64,000 nucleotides of DNA, taken from the NCBI RefSeq assembly GCF_018991925.1, contig NW_024756914.1, positions 10,147,817-10,211,816 on the forward strand. Reading direction: 5' to 3'. The notes below the pieces were generated by a model. It was not told the origin of the DNA, did not search any database, and worked only from the letters and a program-made list of their open reading frames with translations. The translations under genes and the position numbers were made by a program. Source of the stretch: Homarus americanus. Its lineage: Eukaryota > Arthropoda > Malacostraca > Decapoda > Nephropidae. Below are positions 62,952-64,000 of the stretch, in pieces (positions within the stretch are counted from its first letter, which is position 1; every line of letters starts with the position of its first letter).

Positions 62952-63774
62952 AGGTTCTAGGTTAATCTAACCAATCCGCTCCAGAAGGTCGTTTGTTAAC
63001 CTAAACCATTGTTTCAATGGGTTTTGGTAATTGGTTCCAGCTCACCTAAAATTTCCTAAATTCAACAACAAAAATGGTAGAAAAGTTCATTTTGAGGTGT
63101 GTATGTAGAAGGCTCCTGGATGATGATGATGATGATGATTTAGAATGGGGGGAGGAGAAGGAAGAAGAGAAGGCATTGGGGTGGAAGAGAAGTCACCCCA
63201 TGGTGCCATTTCACCCATAAAATTTTAGCTCTCTGGTTTAATTCAAGATTATTTTCTTTAAATCAACGCTGCACTGCATTATATATTGTCAATATATAAA
63301 ATATATTTCAAAATGACCAATAATTTGCTTGGAAACACAGAAAAAAAGCGTTTAGTTGAAGAGAGTCTCAAGCAAGATGTTACCTCCAGTGAAAACAGAG
63401 AGAGACTGACGCCTGTTTGCTGTGTTAAGAGGCTGGATGCCGCGCATTAAACTAGTCACTTTACCTTCAATTTTGTTCAATAATTGTTAAAATGACTAAA
63501 AAATTGAATATTAAACTTTTAAAATTATTGAATAGTATAAACTTCTTGATATTTACAAAAATAGTAAGGAATTTAAGCCCTAGAACCGATTAATGTATTG
63601 GCGGACTGATACTAAAGCTGGTTGCCCGGTCAGTGCAAGCGAAAACATGTTGAGGTCGGTTCGTAAGAAGTTCGTTAAGCGAATTTTTTTTCGTTAACCG
63701 AATTGAAGATCCTTATGGAAGGCAGTTCGTTAATCGAAATTACGTTAACCGAGGTGTTCGTTAAACGAGTCACT
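62952..63774 (+). mobile_element. 0.82-kb TA element, copy D
   Basis: The left end is worn (TTCTAGGTTAATCTAACCAA then CCGCTCCAGAAGGTCG); the right end reads GTTCGTTAAACGAGTCACTG and is followed by TA at 63775. Same orientation as copy A, with the shared GATGATGATG run, the GTGGAAGAGAAGTCACCCCA stretch and the ATGACCAATAATTTGCTTGG block. No intact frame. Confidence 0.82.
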
Positions 63775-64000
63775 GTATATGACTTTTATATTCAAATTAT
63801 TCACTGTCTTGCAAGGATTCCAGAAATGCAAATTATATTCTCCTAACTTTAGTCTGATATATTATATAAGATAAAAACTGTAAGCCTAAAACCCTGGCTG
63901 GGAGGGAGGGAGGGAGGGAGGGAGGTGAGGTGATATGTTTGACAGTTGGCGCTGAAGGTCTAATGTGCGTTTATTTATCAGTCCTTAAGAGACTAAGCTT
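63775..64000. other. Window end; (GGGA)n tract
   Basis: A GGGAGGGAGGGAGG run at about 63898-63925. Nothing else recognised. Confidence 0.6.

Overview
The window is nuclear DNA of an arthropod, most likely a decapod crustacean. This is an inference from four things: interstitial telomere-type TTAGG/CCTAA repeats, introns with GT/AG borders, several clades of non-LTR retrotransposon together with Tigger/pogo-type DNA transposons, and a very heavy load of micro- and minisatellites. No bacterial, phage or CRISPR feature is present. Roughly half or more of the bases belong to tandem arrays or mobile-element relics. A 100-base run of N marks an unresolved assembly gap.

Only two host genes can be supported. 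(1) A secreted protein gene on the + strand (22156-28376): a four-codon first exon is joined across a 4.56 kb intron, almost all of it a 16-bp minisatellite, to a 1.65 kb exon. The exon encodes the rest of a signal peptide, a dibasic processing site, a Tyr/His/Pro-rich segment and a long Gly/Ser/Phe repeat. (2) Deoxyhypusine hydroxylase (DOHH) on the - strand (53418-52486): a complete single coding exon with all four iron-binding His-Glu pairs and an intron in its 5' UTR. The two genes show no sign of working together.

Layout. 1-1.9 kb: CR1-like LINE relic (-), then head-to-head telomere-like repeats and a 185-bp inverted-repeat element. 3.4-5.5 kb: 55-bp minisatellite. 7.8-10.5 kb: well-preserved CR1-like LINE (-) with a 15-bp target duplication. 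10.9-12.6 kb: (ACC)-type array with a 72-bp higher-order unit. 14.7-16.5 kb: decayed CR1-like LINE (+). 16.5-21.3 kb: 28-bp minisatellite with the gap. 21.4-21.9 kb: telomere-like array. 22.1-28.8 kb: secreted-protein gene. 30.5-31.1 kb: foldback and (AAT)n. 31.7-35.1 kb: three nested TA-target DNA elements. 35.35-36.88 kb: small non-autonomous LTR element. 39.1-40.1 kb: hAT/ZMYM1-like relic. 40.1-43.0 kb: second type of LINE, split by a 26-bp minisatellite. 44.4-46.8 kb: L2/CR1-like LINE relic (-). 48.8-49.8 kb: (GA)n of about 0.92 kb. 52.1-53.4 kb: DOHH. 54.4-58.3 kb: two more copies of the 0.82-kb TA element, one of them inside a Tigger-derived element. 58.3-59.0 kb: hAT fragment. 59.8-62.2 kb: Tigger relic inside a TA microsatellite. 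62.2-63.8 kb: further 0.82-kb family copies among TA microsatellites.

The most interesting structures are the minisatellite-filled intron of the unassigned secreted-protein gene, the compact LTR element with PBS, PPT and TSD, the nested TA elements for which a paralogous empty site can be read within the window, and the minisatellite that grew inside a LINE coding region. I did not find convincing evidence of an entirely new system. All family assignments come from reading motifs; no database search was run.
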